From Bacteroidales bacterium (lineage in GTDB: Bacteria > Bacteroidota > Bacteroidia > Bacteroidales > UBA932): a stretch of 52,812 nucleotides of DNA. A program made the translations under genes and the position numbers. The DNA lies in assembly GCA_017428035.1 (NCBI GenBank), contig JAFRRR010000032.1, forward strand, positions 1 through 52,812, written 5' to 3'. The notes below the pieces were generated by a model. That model was not told the DNA's origin. It did not search any database and worked only from the letters and a program-made list of their open reading frames with translations. Every line of letters starts with the position of its first letter. Position 1 is the stretch's first letter. Of the stretch, positions 8,802 through 18,418 are shown one piece after another.

Positions 8802-11078
8802 TTATTTTTGATTGTTTATTATTTGCATGCAGTCTTCTGCCGTAAGCTTGGCAGGATCGGTCTTTTTGGGAATCTTGTAGTTTTTGCCGCCGTGCTTGAT
8901 GTACGGGCCAAAGCGGCCGGCCTTGACCTCGATGTCGTGCTCGGGGAAGGCGGCGATGTGAGAAGATTCTTCCTGGCGGCGCTTCTCCAAAATGACACCC
9001 TCGGCCTCTTCTTCTGTAATGGTGTAGGGCGACAGGCCCTTGCCCAGCGAATAGAATTTGCCGGCGTGCTTGATATAAGGGCCGAAGCGGCCTATAGCGG
9101 CGGTGATTTCGGCATCCTCGAAGGTGCCGACCTTGCGCGGCAGATCGAACAGTTTGAGAGCGTCTTCAAGGGTCAGGGTCTCTATCAGCTGCCCTTTCTT
9201 CATCCCGGCGAACTGCTTGTCGGGGTCGTCGTTGGCACCCTTCTGCACTATGGGGCTGTAGCGGCCCATACGGGCGATTACGGGCTTGCCGGTGGCGGGG
9301 TCGGTACCGATCAGACGCTCTGCGTGGGTGTATTCCTTGTCGGTCATTTTCTCCTGAACCCGCGTGTGGAAAGGAGCGTAGAACTCGCCTATAACCCTGT
9401 TCCACACCTTGCTGCCCTTGGCAATGTCGTCAAAATCTTCCTCTACCTTGGCGGTGAAGTTATAGTCCAGGATTTCGGGGAAATTGGTCTCCAGATAGTC
9501 GGTTACAACTATGCCGATGTTTTCGGGAAGAAGTTTCTTCTTTTCCTTGCCCACGACCTCTACACTCTGGCTGCGGGTGATTTCCCCGCCCTTGAGGGTC
9601 AGCGCCGTGCACTGCCGCTTGGTGCCTTCCACGTCGCCGCGGACAATATAGCCGCGCTTGAATATCGTGGAGATGGTGGGGGCGTAGGTAGAAGGACGGC
9701 CTATGCCCAGCTCTTCCAGTTTCTTGACCAGGGTGGCCTCGCTGTAGCGCTGAGGACCCTGCGTGAGCCGTTCGCGGGCGGTAATTTCCAGCGCCTGCAT
9801 AGGCTGGCCCACAACCAGTGCCGGCAGCGATGCCGCCATGCTCTCTTCGGGCTCGTCGTCGCGGCCCTCTATGTAGACCTTCAGGAAGCCGTCAAAGAGC
9901 ACCTTCTCTGCCTCCAGGGTGAACTTTTCGGCAATCTTGTCGCCGGAAATCTCTACGGTAGTCTTCTCTACGCGCGCGTCGGCCATCTGGCTGGCGATGG
10001 TGCGCTTCCAGATGAGTTCGTAGAGCTTTTTTTCTGCCACGGACCCCTCTATCACGGTGTTCTGGATGTAGGTGGGACGGATGGCCTCGTGTGCCTCCTG
10101 AGCCCCTTTGCTCTTGGTCTTATACTGCCTTACCTTGGAATATTCGGCACCGAAATGCTCTGTGATGAACGCCTTGGCGGTATTGATGGCCAGAGAAGAG
10201 AGGTTCACCGAGTCGGTACGCATATAGGTTATGAGGCCTCGCTCGTAGAGACCCTGCGCAACCTGCATGGTGGCGCTGACGCTGAAGCCCAGCTTGCGGG
10301 CGGCTTCCTGCTGCAGCACGCTGGTGGTAAACGGCGCCGCCGGCGACTTTACACCATCTTTGGTCTCTATGCCGCTCACTGCAAAATTGCAGCCGATGCA
10401 CTTTTCCAGGAAGGTCTTGGAAGATGCCTCGTCGGCAAACTTCCTGTCCAGGGAGCCGTGCAGATGGCTGCGGCTGCCCTTGGCGGTAAAGGTGCCTTCT
10501 ACTTTGAAATAAGGCTTGTTGTCATAGGCGGCGATTTCGCGCTCGCGGTCCACAATAAGCCTTACGGCCACCGACTGTACGCGGCCGGCAGAGAGGTTGC
10601 CCTGCACTTTGCGCCAGAGGATGGGCGAGAGTTCAAAGCCCACCAGACGGTCCAGGACGCGGCGTGCCTGCTGCGCCATTACCAGATCCATATCTATGTC
10701 GCGCGGATGCTGCAGCGCCTCAAGAATGGCGGGTTTTGTGATTTCGTGAAAAGCAATGCGCTTGGTATTGCTCTTGTCAAGCTTGAGCGAATCAAAAATA
10801 TGCCAGGCAATGGCCTCTCCCTCGCGGTCTTCATCGGATGCGAGCCAAACCATAGAAGATTTGTCGGCCAGCTTCTTCAGGTCGGCCACGACTTTTTTCT
10901 TGTCGGGCGACACTTCGTACTTGGGAGCGAAACCGTGCTCCACATCAATCCCGTCGTTGTTCTTGGGCAAGTCACGGATGTGTCCGTAACTGGATTTCAC
11001 CACATACCCTTCTCCCAGGAACTTCTCAATAGTCTTGGCCTTGGCCGGAGACTCCACAATCACCAAATTTTCTCCCAT
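8802..11078 (-). CDS. topA: DNA topoisomerase I
   Basis: Type IA enzyme that relaxes negative supercoils. The start chosen gives MGENLVIVESPAKAKTIEKF, the beginning of the TOPRIM domain; 758 residues in all. An in-frame ATG much further upstream would add 121 residues with no family similarity and overlap the divergent gene, so it was not used. The catalytic Tyr is Tyr285 in LITYMRTDSVNLS. The C-terminal part has repeats of the type GRFGPYIKH (two copies) in place of Cys4 zinc fingers, the usual Bacteroidetes form. lrp follows six bases downstream. Confidence 0.97.
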   Translation of the reverse strand: MGENLVIVESPAKAKTIEKFLGEGYVVKSSYGHIRDLPKNNDGIDVEHGFAPKYEVSPDKKKVVADLKKLADKSSMVWLASDEDREGEAIAWHIFDSLKLDKSNTKRIAFHEITKPAILEALQHPRDIDMDLVMAQQARRVLDRLVGFELSPILWRKVQGNLSAGRVQSVAVRLIVDREREIAAYDNKPYFKVEGTFTAKGSRSHLHGSLDRKFADEASSKTFLEKCIGCNFAVSGIETKDGVKSPAAPFTTSVLQQEAARKLGFSVSATMQVAQGLYERGLITYMRTDSVNLSSLAINTAKAFITEHFGAEYSKVRQYKTKSKGAQEAHEAIRPTYIQNTVIEGSVAEKKLYELIWKRTIASQMADARVEKTTVEISGDKIAEKFTLEAEKVLFDGFLKVYIEGRDDEPEESMAASLPALVVGQPMQALEITARERLTQGPQRYSEATLVKKLEELGIGRPSTYAPTISTIFKRGYIVRGDVEGTKRQCTALTLKGGEITRSQSVEVVGKEKKKLLPENIGIVVTDYLETNFPEILDYNFTAKVEEDFDDIAKGSKVWNRVIGEFYAPFHTRVQEKMTDKEYTHAERLIGTDPATGKPVIARMGRYSPIVQKGANDDPDKQFAGMKKGQLIETLTLEDALKLFDLPRKVGTFEDAEITAAIGRFGPYIKHAGKFYSLGKGLSPYTITEEEAEGVILEKRRQEESSHIAAFPEHDIEVKAGRFGPYIKHGGKNYKIPKKTDPAKLTAEDCMQIINNQK

Positions 11079-11128
11079 AATCTTCCTATTATTATATAAA
11101 GTGACTCGCAAAGTAAAGGATTTATTTC

Positions 11129-11136
11129 TACATTTG
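11129..11136 (+). promoter_or_regulatory. Probable -7 element for the PBP1A operon
   Basis: TACATTTG matches TAnnTTTG and lies 15 bases before the ATG of the penicillin-binding protein, implying a very short leader. No good -33 TTG is seen. On the opposite strand a TTTG 20 bases before TTTACTTTG (minus strand, about 11112-11144) may serve topA, so the two divergent promoters would overlap. Confidence 0.4.
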
Positions 11137-11150
11137 CCAAAACTTCTCAA

Positions 11151-13511
11151 ATGAAAGATAAAACTCGTAAAACAATTATAAAGTGGTGGTGGATCATTTT
11201 GACCGCCCCGTTTGTGTTTGTCGGGTTCTGGATACTGCTGGTGGCGCTGTTCGCAAAGATCCCCTCTTTCGAAGAGCTGGAAAACCACAAGAGCAACCTC
11301 GCCACAGAGCTTATCAGCTGTGACGGGAAGGTGCTCAGCACCTATCACATAGAAAACCGCACCTTTGCTTCCTTTGAGGATCTGCCTCAGAGTCTGATAG
11401 ATGCGGCGGTCGCTACAGAGGACGCGCGCTTTTACAAGCACTCCGGCATCGACTTCCGCGGCCTTGCGCGCGTAGCGGTCAAGACGCTGGCAATGCGCGA
11501 GAGTTCTTCGGGTGGCGGCAGTACCATCACCCAGCAGCTGGCCAAGACCCTGTTCCCGCGCCAGGAGAGTTACTCAAAGTTCCCCGGCGCCAAAGTGATC
11601 CATATGGTGAACATCAAGCTCAAGGAGTGGATCACCGCCGTGAAGCTGGAGCGCAACTACACCAAAAACGAGATCATCACTATGTATATGAATGCCGTGT
11701 TCTTTGGCAGCAATGCCTACGGCATCAACACCGCAGCGCGGACATTCTTTGGCAAGACCCCCTCGGAGCTCACCACAGAAGAGAGCTGCACGCTGGTGGG
11801 TATGATAAACAAGCCCACCCGCTACAACCCCGCGCTGAACTATGATTATTCAATGCAGCGCCGCAACCTGATTCTCTCCCGTATGAAACGCTACGGGTAC
11901 ATCTCCAAGCAGGCCTGCGACTCCCTGCAGCAGCTCCCCATAGTGCTCAACTACGAGCGTCAGGACCACAACACCGGTCTTGCCCCCTATCTGAGGGATA
12001 TGCTCCGCCGCACTATGAACGCCCACAAGCCCAAGCGCAGCGAATACCGCAACTGGGTTGACTATCAGGTCGATTCCATCGCCTGGGTAGAGGACCCGCT
12101 GTTCGGCTGGCTGAACAAGAACACCAAGCCCGACGGCACCCAGTACGACCTGGACAAGGACGGCCTGCGCATCTACACCACCATTGACAGCCGTATGCAG
12201 CGCTATGCCGAGCAGGCCGTGCGCGAGCATCTGAGCAAGGACCTGCAGCCCACCTTCAACCGCGAGCTCAAGGGCAAGCGCAACCGCCCCTTCTCCAACG
12301 ATATTTCACAGGCCGAGATAGACAACTCTATGAATATGGCGCGCCGCTGGAGCGACCGCTACACCGGAATGAAGAAGCAGGGCATATCAGAAAAGGATAT
12401 CCTCAAGAGCTTCAACGAGCCGGTGCCTATGACTCTCTTCGCCTGGAACAAGAAGGGCTATGTGGACACCGTGATGACGCCCAATGACTCCATCCGCTAC
12501 TACAAGTCTTTCCTGAGGGCGGCCATTATGGCTGTAGAGCCCAATACCGGCAAGGTCAAGGCCTATGTCGGCGGCCCCGACTACCGCTATTTCAAATACG
12601 ACAACGTGCGGCAGGGACGCCGTCAGGTCGGCTCCACCATCAAGCCGTATCTCTACACCCTGGCAATGCAGGAAGGTTACAGCCCCTGCGACAGGGTTGC
12701 CAATATCTCCTACACCTTCGAGATCGGCAACACCACCTGGACCCCCAGGAGCACCGACAAGGCAGAGGACATCGGCAGGGTCGTGACCCTCAAATGGGGC
12801 CTCGCCCACTCTTCGAACAATATCTCCGCCTTCCTTATGAAGCAGTTCGGCCCGGAGGCTATGATAGAGATGTGCCGCAAGATGGGCATCCACAGCCATC
12901 TGGAGCCGGTTTATTCTCTCTGCGTGGGTTCCTGCGACATCTCCGTGTTCGAAATGGTGTCGGCATACAACACCTATCCTTCCAGAGGCGTTTATGTGAA
13001 CAGTATGTTCGTGGATAAGATAGAAGACAGCCAGGGCAACCTGCTGGAGAGCTTCTCTGCCCGCAAGACCGAGGCGCTCAGCGCCCAGACAGCCTATCTT
13101 ATGGTGAATCTGATGCAGGGCGTTGTGAACGAAGGCACCGGTACCCGCCTCAAATGGCGCTACGGCATCCAGGGCGCGGCCGGCAAGACCGGTACCACCA
13201 ACGACAACTCCGACGGATGGTTCATAGGTTATGTGCCCAAGCTCACCGCCGGCGTGTGGGTGGGCGCAGAGGACCGTCAGGTCCATTTCGAGAGCACCCG
13301 CCTAGGCGGCGGCAGCAATATGGCGCTGCCCATCTGGGGCCTGTTTATGCAGAAGGTTATGAACGACAAATCTATAGGTATCAACAACGGCGAGTCGTTT
13401 GTGGCCCCTCCGGGATGGGATATGGACCTGAGCTGTGCAAGCGGCGGATCCAACCTCTCGGAAGACGAGGGCGGTTATTCCAACCCCGAAGAAGACGAGT
13501 ACTTTGACTAG
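11151..13511 (+). CDS. Class A penicillin-binding protein (bifunctional PBP1A type)
   Basis: Builds peptidoglycan with both glycosyltransferase and transpeptidase activity. A membrane anchor lies near residues 14-37. The GT51 domain follows, with the catalytic motif EDARFYKHSGIDFRG near residue 90 and GGSTITQQLAKTLFPR. The transpeptidase domain has Ser495 in GSTIKPYLY, SSNN near 553 and the Lys of KTGTTN at 679. The end is acidic and low complexity. Length of 786 is typical of Bacteroidetes. ddl follows after 19 bases, so strand synthesis and precursor supply share an operon. It is divergent from topA. Confidence 0.96.
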   Translation: MKDKTRKTIIKWWWIILTAPFVFVGFWILLVALFAKIPSFEELENHKSNLATELISCDGKVLSTYHIENRTFASFEDLPQSLIDAAVATEDARFYKHSGIDFRGLARVAVKTLAMRESSSGGGSTITQQLAKTLFPRQESYSKFPGAKVIHMVNIKLKEWITAVKLERNYTKNEIITMYMNAVFFGSNAYGINTAARTFFGKTPSELTTEESCTLVGMINKPTRYNPALNYDYSMQRRNLILSRMKRYGYISKQACDSLQQLPIVLNYERQDHNTGLAPYLRDMLRRTMNAHKPKRSEYRNWVDYQVDSIAWVEDPLFGWLNKNTKPDGTQYDLDKDGLRIYTTIDSRMQRYAEQAVREHLSKDLQPTFNRELKGKRNRPFSNDISQAEIDNSMNMARRWSDRYTGMKKQGISEKDILKSFNEPVPMTLFAWNKKGYVDTVMTPNDSIRYYKSFLRAAIMAVEPNTGKVKAYVGGPDYRYFKYDNVRQGRRQVGSTIKPYLYTLAMQEGYSPCDRVANISYTFEIGNTTWTPRSTDKAEDIGRVVTLKWGLAHSSNNISAFLMKQFGPEAMIEMCRKMGIHSHLEPVYSLCVGSCDISVFEMVSAYNTYPSRGVYVNSMFVDKIEDSQGNLLESFSARKTEALSAQTAYLMVNLMQGVVNEGTGTRLKWRYGIQGAAGKTGTTNDNSDGWFIGYVPKLTAGVWVGAEDRQVHFESTRLGGGSNMALPIWGLFMQKVMNDKSIGINNGESFVAPPGWDMDLSCASGGSNLSEDEGGYSNPEEDEYFD

Positions 13512-13530
13512 TGTGGATTCTGATTCCTTT

Positions 13531-14508
13531 ATGAAAAAAAACGTAGCTGTAATTTATGGCGGTCCCTCTTCGGAGCGCCCCATTTCTATACTCAGCGGCC
13601 GCTTTGCCGCATCCCAGATTGACCGCGACCGGTACAATGTATACGAAGTCCTTTTCAACCCCGACTGCTGGCAGGTAGTCTCCTGGGACGAAGACAATAT
13701 GACTGTGCTGGGCGTTGTGGACAAGGGCAATTTCTCTTTCGAGGGCGTCAAGTTTGACGTGGCCTGCATAATGATTCACGGCATTCCGGGCGAGAACGGC
13801 CTGCTGCAGGGCTACTTTGAAATGATGGACGTGCCGGTGACCACCTGCTCTTCTTTCGTGTGCACCATCGCCTTCAACAAATACTCCTGCAAGCGGCTTC
13901 TGGCCGACACCGGCGTCAAGATGGCAGATGACATCTTCCTGCGCCGCGGAGAGAGCTGGGACGTGGACGCCATTGTGAAAAAGCTGGGCCTTCCGGTGTT
14001 TGTGAAACCCTCCGACGGCGGCAGCAGCTTTGGCGTGACCAAGGTCAAGGATCCCTCACAGATGAACGCCGCCATTGAGTACGCCTTCAGCGAAGGCGAC
14101 ACCATCCTCATAGAAAAGGCCATCACCGGCCGCGAGCTGACCCAGGCCATCTATATGGACTCCGGGCAGAGCGTGGCGCTGCCTATCATAGAGATTGTGA
14201 CCCCCAACGAGTATTTTGACTACGATGCCAAATACAACGGCAAGAGCGAGGAACTCTGCCCCGCCCCTATTTCAAAGGAGATGGCAGACGAAATCACCTT
14301 CTGGACCAAGAAGATATACGCCCACCTGGGCGGCAGAGGCCTGATCCGAATAGATTATATCGTGGGCGAAGAGGGCGTCTTCTTCCTGGAAATCAACGCC
14401 ACTCCCGGTATGACCAAGATGAGTCTGGTGCCCAAGATGGTCCGCACATCGGGCCGCTCTATGCCGGAGTTTTTCAACGCCCTGATAGACACCGCCCTGG
14501 CTAAATGA
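13531..14508 (+). CDS. ddl: D-alanine--D-alanine ligase
   Basis: ATP-grasp enzyme that makes the D-Ala-D-Ala end of the peptidoglycan stem. The start MKKNVAVIYGGPSSERPIS was preferred over an upstream in-frame start inside the previous gene. The N-terminal domain has the GGxSxE pattern. The ATP-grasp part shows PVFVKPSDGGSSFGVTKV, ILIEKAITGREL and, near the C-terminus, FFLEINATPGMTKMSLVPK with the Mg ligands. Total 325 residues, normal. The last four bases overlap the prmC start (ATGA), so translation is coupled. Confidence 0.96.
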   Translation: MKKNVAVIYGGPSSERPISILSGRFAASQIDRDRYNVYEVLFNPDCWQVVSWDEDNMTVLGVVDKGNFSFEGVKFDVACIMIHGIPGENGLLQGYFEMMDVPVTTCSSFVCTIAFNKYSCKRLLADTGVKMADDIFLRRGESWDVDAIVKKLGLPVFVKPSDGGSSFGVTKVKDPSQMNAAIEYAFSEGDTILIEKAITGRELTQAIYMDSGQSVALPIIEIVTPNEYFDYDAKYNGKSEELCPAPISKEMADEITFWTKKIYAHLGGRGLIRIDYIVGEEGVFFLEINATPGMTKMSLVPKMVRTSGRSMPEFFNALIDTALAK

Positions 14509-15359
14509 CACTCAAGGGGCACATAGAGGCCATTGAGACGGCCATTGCGGGGCTCTATCCGCCAGAGGAGGCCCACGCCATTGCCGTGCGCACTGTCACC
14601 GGCCTGCTCTCCGTGCCCGACTACAAATATCTCAGCGAACCCAATACCGAGGTCTCTGAACAGCAGACCCAAATGCTTTCTGAGGCTGCCGACAGGCTGG
14701 CCAAGGGCGAACCTATGCAGTATGTGCTGGGTTACACCTGGTTTGCCGGCCTCAAAATCAGGGTCGGCAGCGGCGTGCTGATCCCCCGTCCCGAGACGGA
14801 GCAGCTCTACGAGCTGGCGGCCCAGGACTGCGACAGTCTGATGCAGAGCAGCGAAGACGACACCTTCAGCATCCTGGATATGTGCTGCGGCAGCGGCTGC
14901 CTGACCTATGCTTTTGCGGCAGAATTCCCCGAGGCGCACGTATACGGATGCGACATCAGCGACGCGGCGCTGGGATTTGCCTGCCGGCAGAGGGTCAAGC
15001 TGCAGGGAGCCCGCCCGGTGATTTTCAAGGCGGACGTGCTGGGCGATCCTCCTGCAGGCCTGCCCAAATTTGACCTGATAGTGAGCAATCCGCCCTATGT
15101 CCGGGAGGCGGAAAAAGAGGCAATGCGGCCCAACGTACTGGACTGGGAACCCTCCCTGGCGCTGTTCGTGCCCGACGACGACCCCTTGAAATACTATCGC
15201 GCCATAGCCCTCTGGGCCGACCGTCTGCTCAAGGAGAACGGCAGCCTCTGGCTGGAAATCAACGAAAATCTTGCAGAAGAAACGGCCGCCCTTTTCACCG
15301 GCGCCGCCGTCATAAAAGATCTGCACGGCAAGGATCGCTTCATCGTCGTGAAGAAATAA
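14505..15359 (+). CDS. prmC: Peptide chain release factor N5-glutamine methyltransferase
   Basis: Methylates the Gln of the GGQ motif of release factors RF1 and RF2 using S-adenosylmethionine. The 284-residue product has the N-terminal helical domain, the substrate loop PMQYVLGYTWFAGLKIRV and PRPETEQLYELA, SAM motif LDMCCGSGCLTYAFA, and the catalytic NPPY in DLIVSNPPYVREAE. All are canonical. The third gene of the PBP1A-ddl-prmC unit, it ends in a terminator that begins at its stop codon. Confidence 0.95.
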   Translation: MTLKGHIEAIETAIAGLYPPEEAHAIAVRTVTGLLSVPDYKYLSEPNTEVSEQQTQMLSEAADRLAKGEPMQYVLGYTWFAGLKIRVGSGVLIPRPETEQLYELAAQDCDSLMQSSEDDTFSILDMCCGSGCLTYAFAAEFPEAHVYGCDISDAALGFACRQRVKLQGARPVIFKADVLGDPPAGLPKFDLIVSNPPYVREAEKEAMRPNVLDWEPSLALFVPDDDPLKYYRAIALWADRLLKENGSLWLEINENLAEETAALFTGAAVIKDLHGKDRFIVVKK

Positions 15360-15382
15360 TCCGCTTTTCGGCGGATTTTTTT
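15358..15382 (+). terminator. Rho-independent terminator after prmC
   Basis: AATCCGC and GCGGATT pair over seven bases around TTTTCG, followed by a T run. The first arm includes the prmC stop codon. A weak -7-like TATCTTGC directly after may begin the radA transcript. Confidence 0.8.
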
Positions 15383-15411
15383 GTATCTTGCATCAAAATA
15401 ATTTGAGCGTG

Positions 15412-16785
15412 ATGGCAACTGCGAAAACAGTATGGTTTTGTACTTCCTGCGGCAACGAAAGCCCCAAGTGGATGGGCCGTTGCCCGGCCTGTGGCGAGTG
15501 GAACACGATGGTGGAGGAGCCCAAAAAGGAGAAGAAATCCTCTGCAGCCACCCGCAGCAGGGCATTTGTGGCCACCGAGAGCGATGCGCGGCCACTGACC
15601 CTGGGAGAAATTTCCCTAACTGCAGAAAACCGATTTTCCATAGGCCTGGCAGAGGTTGACCGGCTGCTGGGCGGCGGTATGGTAGAGGGTTCTATGATTT
15701 TGCTGGGCGGCGAACCCGGCATTGGCAAATCGACCCTGGCGCTGCAAATTCCGCTTAATTGCGCCAGCCTCAAGACCCTGTATGTCTCCGGCGAGGAGAG
15801 TCCGCGCCAGATCAAGATGCGCGCCCTGCGCCTCGGCGGGGATGCCTCTTCTTGCAGCATCCTTTCCGAAACAATTCTGGAGAATATCCTGGACCAGGCC
15901 TTGGCGGTGCGGCCAGACCTGCTGGTGGTGGACTCCATCCAGACCATCTACAGCGACGAGTTGGACTCGTCGGCCGGCAGCGTTTCACAGGTCAAGGAGT
16001 GCGCCGCAAGGCTGCTGCGCTTTGCCAAGGAGACGGGCACGCCTGTGATACTGATTGGCCAAATCACCAAAGACGGTTCCATTGCCGGCCCAAAGGTGCT
16101 GGAGCATATTGTGGACGTGGTGCTGCAGTTCGAGGGCGACACCCGCGGCGCCTACCGCCTGCTGCGCAGCATAAAGAACCGCTTTGGCAGCACGTCCGAG
16201 CTGGCGGTGTTCGAGATGACCGGCAGCGGCCTGCGCGAGGTGCTGAATCCTTCCGAAATCCTGATTCCGATGCATAAGGACGACCTCAGCGGCATAGCCA
16301 TCGCCTCTGTGATGGACGGCACACGGCCGTTTATGCTTGAGATACAGTCGCTGGTGAGCTCCGCCGCCTACGGTATGCCGCAGCGCAACGCCAACGGCTT
16401 TGACGTCCGCCGTATGAATATGCTGCTGGCGGTGCTGGAAAAGCGCGCCGGCTTCAAACTTGCCGCAAAGGATGTCTTCCTCAACGTGGCAGGCGGCCTG
16501 CGCGTCACCGACCCCGCCTGCGATATGGCGGTGGCGGTGGCCATCCTCTCCAGCAATTTTGACCTCAGCATACCGCTGGACAGCTGTTTCTGCGCAGAAA
16601 TCGGCCTCAGCGGAGAGCTCCGGCCGGTGAGCCAGGTGCAGCGCCGCATTGCCGAGGCCAAGAAGATAGGTTTCAAGCGGATATACATATCTTCGTTCAA
16701 CAAAGAAGGCTCCTGGGACGAGACTGGCATTGAAGTTGTACCAGTGTCGGACATACCTGCCCTTTGCAGGCTTGTATTCAAGTAG
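15412..16785 (+). CDS. radA: DNA repair protein RadA
   Basis: RecA-like ATPase that promotes branch migration during recombination. The start chosen, MATAKTVWFCTSCGN, is eight codons inside a longer frame and matches the family. Domains in order: zinc finger CTSCGN..GRCPACGEW at residues 10-32, Walker A GGEPGIGKSTLALQ near 100, the RadA-specific KNRFGSTSEL near 258, and a Lon-like C-terminal domain with ISLxAEIGLSGELRPVSQV-type sequence (FCAEIGLSGELRPVSQVQRR). At 457 residues it is full length. The next gene starts two bases after its stop. Confidence 0.97.
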   Translation: MATAKTVWFCTSCGNESPKWMGRCPACGEWNTMVEEPKKEKKSSAATRSRAFVATESDARPLTLGEISLTAENRFSIGLAEVDRLLGGGMVEGSMILLGGEPGIGKSTLALQIPLNCASLKTLYVSGEESPRQIKMRALRLGGDASSCSILSETILENILDQALAVRPDLLVVDSIQTIYSDELDSSAGSVSQVKECAARLLRFAKETGTPVILIGQITKDGSIAGPKVLEHIVDVVLQFEGDTRGAYRLLRSIKNRFGSTSELAVFEMTGSGLREVLNPSEILIPMHKDDLSGIAIASVMDGTRPFMLEIQSLVSSAAYGMPQRNANGFDVRRMNMLLAVLEKRAGFKLAAKDVFLNVAGGLRVTDPACDMAVAVAILSSNFDLSIPLDSCFCAEIGLSGELRPVSQVQRRIAEAKKIGFKRIYISSFNKEGSWDETGIEVVPVSDIPALCRLVFK

Positions 16786-16787
16786 AT

Positions 16788-17537
16788 ATGAATGTTTGCC
16801 GACAGTTTTTGCTCCGTGCAGCACTGGTTTTTGCCTGTGCGATGGCAGGTTTTTCACCCTCTTTCGCCCAGAACGACCAGAGCCAGAGCATCCTCAAATA
16901 CGAGATTGACTCCCGCGGCGACACCATCTTTGTGGATGAAATCCGCCCGGCGCGCATCCACCCCAAGAAATATCTATCCAAACGCGAGTGGAGGGCCCGC
17001 GCCCGCCGCGTGCACAATTTCAGCAAGGCTTATCCCTACGCCTTGTTCATTGCCCATACCATACGCGAGACCGACAGCCTGTTCGAGGCCCGCGGCTACA
17101 ATTCCCACCAGCAGGACAAATACCTGAACAACATCAAAGATGACCTGCTCAACGACTTTGAGCCGCTGTTCAAAGGGCTCACCCTGAGCCAGGGCCTGAT
17201 GATGATACGTCTGGTGGACCGCGAAGTGGGGATGCCGCCCTACGACATCATCAAAAAATACCTGGGCAAGGTCAATGCCGCCTTCTGGCAGGGCGTGGCC
17301 AAGCTTTTCAAGGGCAACATAAAGCAGCGCTACGAGCCGGAAGGCGAGGATGCCGACCTGGAGCAGCTGGTCAAGGCGTGGAACTACGGCGAGTTTGACG
17401 AGCTTTACGAGTTCCTGTTCGGCAAGAAGCGGCCCGACATATATATTCCGGAGAAATTCCGTGAACCCTATTACAAGTCGCTGGAGCAAAACAAGGCCCG
17501 CGGCCGAGCAGCACGTAAAAACAAGAAAGACAAATAA
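16788..17537 (+). CDS. DUF4294 domain protein, exported
   Basis: A 249-residue protein with a Sec signal peptide (hydrophobic residues about 7-22, cleavage after SFAQ). The mature part has the DUF4294 pattern: a strand region TIFVDEIRPARIHPKKYL, then KREWRARARRVHNFSKAYPY and a helical remainder ending in a very basic tail (RAARKNKKDK). The family is almost confined to Bacteroidetes and its function is unknown. An earlier in-frame start would lie within radA and remove the signal peptide from the N-terminus, so it was rejected. It is probably co-transcribed with radA. Confidence 0.8.
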   Translation: MNVCRQFLLRAALVFACAMAGFSPSFAQNDQSQSILKYEIDSRGDTIFVDEIRPARIHPKKYLSKREWRARARRVHNFSKAYPYALFIAHTIRETDSLFEARGYNSHQQDKYLNNIKDDLLNDFEPLFKGLTLSQGLMMIRLVDREVGMPPYDIIKKYLGKVNAAFWQGVAKLFKGNIKQRYEPEGEDADLEQLVKAWNYGEFDELYEFLFGKKRPDIYIPEKFREPYYKSLEQNKARGRAARKNKKDK

Positions 17538-17554
17538 TCCTATAACACATTCTT

Positions 17555-18364
17555 ATGAAAAAGACTTTATTGATATGTCTGATGGCGCTTATGACCATCA
17601 CCGCATTTGCACAAGAGGCCTCCGTCAGGGTATTTGCACACCGCGGCGGTATGGCAGAATTTGACGAGAACACCCTCTCCGCCTTCAACGGCGCCTACAA
17701 GGCCGGTTTCCGCGGCTTTGAAACCGACATCCGTATGACCAAAGACGGCGAATTCGTGCTTCTTCACGACAGCAACCTGCCCAACGGCAAAGGCATTGTA
17801 GAGACCTCCAAGGCCAAGGACATCAAGAACCTTAAGATTGGCAAGAGCAAGGTGCTCTTCCTGGAAGACCTGCTGGACTGGATCGAGAAGAAAGGTGACA
17901 TCCAGTATTTTGAGTTTGAGCTCAAAACCGACCCGTCTCTCTATTCCCAGGAGATGGTAGAGCAGATGTGCGAGGCCATCTACCACAAGATTATGGCCAC
18001 CAAACCCGTGGGTTCAACATTTGTGATCACCTCATTTGATCCCCGCCCGCTCTCTTATCTCAAGAGCAGATTCTCAGAGAGCAACCTGATGTTCATCACC
18101 TCCGAGCCCGTGAACACAGCCACCATCACTATGGCCACCGAAATGGGCATCAAGCGCCTTGCCGGAAAGCTGGACGGCACCAGCCTGGACGCTGTGAAGA
18201 AAGCCCACAAAGAAGGTCTGTTCGTGTCCCTATGGCCCACCGATGAGATTGAAGAAGTTGCCCTTGGCATCAGCCTTGGCGCCGACGCTGTATGCACCGA
18301 CATTCCCGTCGCAGCCAAGAAAGCCCTGAACAAGGCAATGCCCTGGGTCACCATCGCATTCTAA
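17555..18364 (+). CDS. Glycerophosphodiester phosphodiesterase family protein, exported
   Basis: Likely hydrolyses glycerophosphodiesters released from phospholipids, giving glycerol-3-phosphate and an alcohol. A signal peptide MKKTLLICLMALMTITAFAQ precedes a TIM-barrel domain that starts FAHRGGMAEFDENTLSAF and continues ETDIRMTKDGEFVLLHDSN; the His, Glu and Asp residues for metal binding and catalysis are present. Total 269 residues, ordinary for the periplasmic GlpQ/UgpQ-like form. Lies 17 bases after the DUF4294 gene and ends in a strong bidirectional terminator. Substrate is inferred from the family only. Confidence 0.9.
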   Translation: MKKTLLICLMALMTITAFAQEASVRVFAHRGGMAEFDENTLSAFNGAYKAGFRGFETDIRMTKDGEFVLLHDSNLPNGKGIVETSKAKDIKNLKIGKSKVLFLEDLLDWIEKKGDIQYFEFELKTDPSLYSQEMVEQMCEAIYHKIMATKPVGSTFVITSFDPRPLSYLKSRFSESNLMFITSEPVNTATITMATEMGIKRLAGKLDGTSLDAVKKAHKEGLFVSLWPTDEIEEVALGISLGADAVCTDIPVAAKKALNKAMPWVTIAF

Positions 18365-18381
18365 ATCAAGACACTTCATCC

Positions 18382-18418
18382 AACAGAAAAGCCCCGAAAA
18401 TTTCGGGGCTTTTCTGTT
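18382..18418. terminator. Bidirectional terminator between converging genes
   Basis: A perfect 18-base inverted repeat (arms AACAGAAAAGCCCCGAAA and its complement) around a single central base. Both strands have A/T runs at the ends, so it can stop the glycerophosphodiesterase transcript and the opposing DUF4249 transcript. It overlaps the DUF4249 stop codon by two bases. Confidence 0.9.

Noticed and set aside
8808-11099. 763-codon open frame antisense to topA
   Set aside because: Same reasoning: no domain, no own spacing or promoter, and the opposite strand is a clear topoisomerase.
11079-11441. Possible 121-residue N-terminal extension of topA
   Set aside because: It overlaps the first quarter of the divergent penicillin-binding protein gene, has no family similarity, and the TOPRIM start MGENLVIVESPAKAK is internal to it.
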